The translations under genes were made by a program, and so were the position numbers. From positions 1 to 6,333 of the forward strand of contig DMVN01000024.1 in assembly GCA_003476685.1 (NCBI GenBank): a DNA stretch of 6,333 nt, written 5' to 3'. Below the pieces are notes generated by a model. It made no database searches and was not told the DNA's origin. It was given only the letters and a program-made list of their open reading frames with translations. This stretch comes from Acidobacteriota bacterium. GTDB lineage: Bacteria; Acidobacteriota; Aminicenantia; Aminicenantales; Saccharicenantaceae. This document shows positions 5,422-6,333 of the stretch, piece by piece; position 1 is the first letter of the stretch; every line of letters begins with the position of its first letter.

Positions 5422-6333
5422 TTATCTTTCCACCAGATAATCGAAAACGGCCTGCAGGTTATCGTCGGGTGACGTGATTTCTTCCAGGTCCAGCCCCATG
5501 TCCAGCACCAGCTCGTTCAGCCGGTTAAAAAAGCGGTCGCGGTGATGGGTCTCGAAAGTGACCGCTCCAGCCTCCGGCTCGAAGCTGATGTTCAGCACGT
5601 AATTTTCGGCCGCCAGCCGGGCGGCCAGCTCCCGGAACTGCGGCGATTTGACCCGGATCATGTGGGGATGGCTGTCCAGCAGCTCCCGGATGAAATGGAT
5701 ATCGCCCCGGGCCAGAATCTTTCCGTGATGGATCAGGACTATTTCCGAAGTCATGGCTTCGACCTCGGGCAGCACGTGGCTGGAGACGACTATGGTTTTG
5801 CCGGCATCCCGGAATTCTTTGACCAGCTTGATGATGCGACGCTTACCCAGGGGGTCAAGCCCGCTCAGCGGCTCGTCCAGGATCAGAATCTCCGGGTCAT
5901 GGGCGATGGCCTGGGCAATTTTAATCCTTTGCCTCATACCCCGGCTGTAGCTGCGGATTGGCCGGCCGCTGACCTCCTTCAGTTCCACCAGTTCCAGGGC
6001 CCGCTCGGCCCGGGCCAGGCTTTCCTGTTTATCATAACCATACAGCGACAGCAGCCCGACCAGGAATTCCTGGCCGTTGAGCTCCTCGTAAAAGGCGTCT
6101 CCCTCGGGGCAGAAGCCCAGCCGCCGGAAAAGGTGGCGGTTGTTCCAGACGGACTGACCGTAAATCCTGACCTGGCCAAGGTTGGGCTTGAGCTGCCCGG
6201 TGACGATTTTCATGAAGGTCGATTTGCCGGCGCCGTTCGGCCCCAAAAAACCAAAGCACTCTCCCTTGAAAACGTTAAAAGCGATGCCCCGGACAGCCTT
6301 TTTGCCATTGTACTCTTTTACCAGTGATTCCGC
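5422..6333 (-). CDS. ABC transporter ATPase, CcmA-like (N-terminus cut by window edge)
   Basis: Nucleotide-binding subunit that powers the permease encoded next to it. The window holds 303 codons with no stop before the edge, so only a few N-terminal residues appear to be missing; the frame continues upstream of the TTG (6244-6246) that could be mistaken for a start. Numbering from the edge, motifs in order are: A-loop Tyr8 (KEYNGKKAV), Walker A GPNGAGKST (31-39), Q-loop region GFCPEGDAFYEE (73-84) with Glu77 where Gln is usual, signature SRGMRQR (130-136), Walker B ILILDEP (149-155) with catalytic Glu154, D-loop SGLD (157-160) and switch His186 (VSSH). Residues about 210-303 form the C-terminal extension common in ABC-2 exporter ATPases, ending in a LEEI...LQAVFDYLVER-type tail. 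Apart from the Q-loop, the ATPase motifs look intact. Confidence 0.95.
   Translation of the reverse strand, partial: AESLVKEYNGKKAVRGIAFNVFKGECFGFLGPNGAGKSTFMKIVTGQLKPNLGQVRIYGQSVWNNRHLFRRLGFCPEGDAFYEELNGQEFLVGLLSLYGYDKQESLARAERALELVELKEVSGRPIRSYSRGMRQRIKIAQAIAHDPEILILDEPLSGLDPLGKRRIIKLVKEFRDAGKTIVVSSHVLPEVEAMTSEIVLIHHGKILARGDIHFIRELLDSHPHMIRVKSPQFRELAARLAAENYVLNISFEPEAGAVTFETHHRDRFFNRLNELVLDMGLDLEEITSPDDNLQAVFDYLVER

Noticed and set aside
5542..6327. Plus-strand open frame of 261 codons opposite the ABC ATPase
   Set aside because: The minus strand encodes a full set of ABC ATPase motifs across the same stretch. The antisense product resembles no family and is a codon-bias shadow.

Overview
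This window carries five protein-coding genes, two of them cut by the window edges, on GC-rich bacterial DNA. From left to right they are: an exported S9 family (DPP IV-like) serine peptidase (minus strand, C-terminal part missing off the left edge); an exported M24 family metallopeptidase of the Xaa-Pro aminopeptidase/prolidase type (minus); a putative lipoprotein of unknown function, weakly reminiscent of DUF3352 (plus); an ABC-2 type permease (minus); and its ABC ATPase (minus, missing only the first few residues off the right edge). No RNA gene, CRISPR array, insertion sequence, phage gene or attachment site is visible.

The organism is probably a Gram-negative-type, peptide-degrading bacterium. 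The evidence is an SD-led gene set, two peptidases with Sec signal peptides and a lipobox-bearing lipoprotein with Ser at +2. The combination of S9 and M24 exported peptidases, a DUF3352-like lipoprotein and a GC-rich genome full of CCGG/GGCC words resembles Candidatus Aminicenantes or Acidobacteriota. This is an impression from protein style, not a demonstrated assignment.

Region 1-3481 is a peptidase block. The M24 gene lies upstream of the S9 gene on the same strand with a 147-bp gap. That gap holds a weak terminator-like hairpin and a weak promoter candidate, so the genes may be co-transcribed or separately driven. The two enzymes could act together on proline-containing peptides in the periplasm or at the cell surface. 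Region 3419-3577 is a divergent promoter region. The rightward promoter has an extended -10 element and fixes the lipoprotein start at the ATG at 3578 rather than the upstream in-frame GTG. The lipoprotein converges on the ABC genes across a 52-bp gap with no convincing terminator.

Region 4638-6333 is a two-gene ABC exporter unit. The ATPase stop and permease start are separated by one base, implying translational coupling, and the pair should assemble as an (ATPase)2-(permease)2 complex in the inner membrane. The cargo cannot be read from the sequence.

Nothing here amounts to a clearly new biological system. The more interesting points are family deviations: charged insertions in the S9 propeller where the DPP IV Glu-Glu element is expected, an atypical segment before the first M24 metal ligand, and a glutamate at the Q-loop position of the ABC ATPase.
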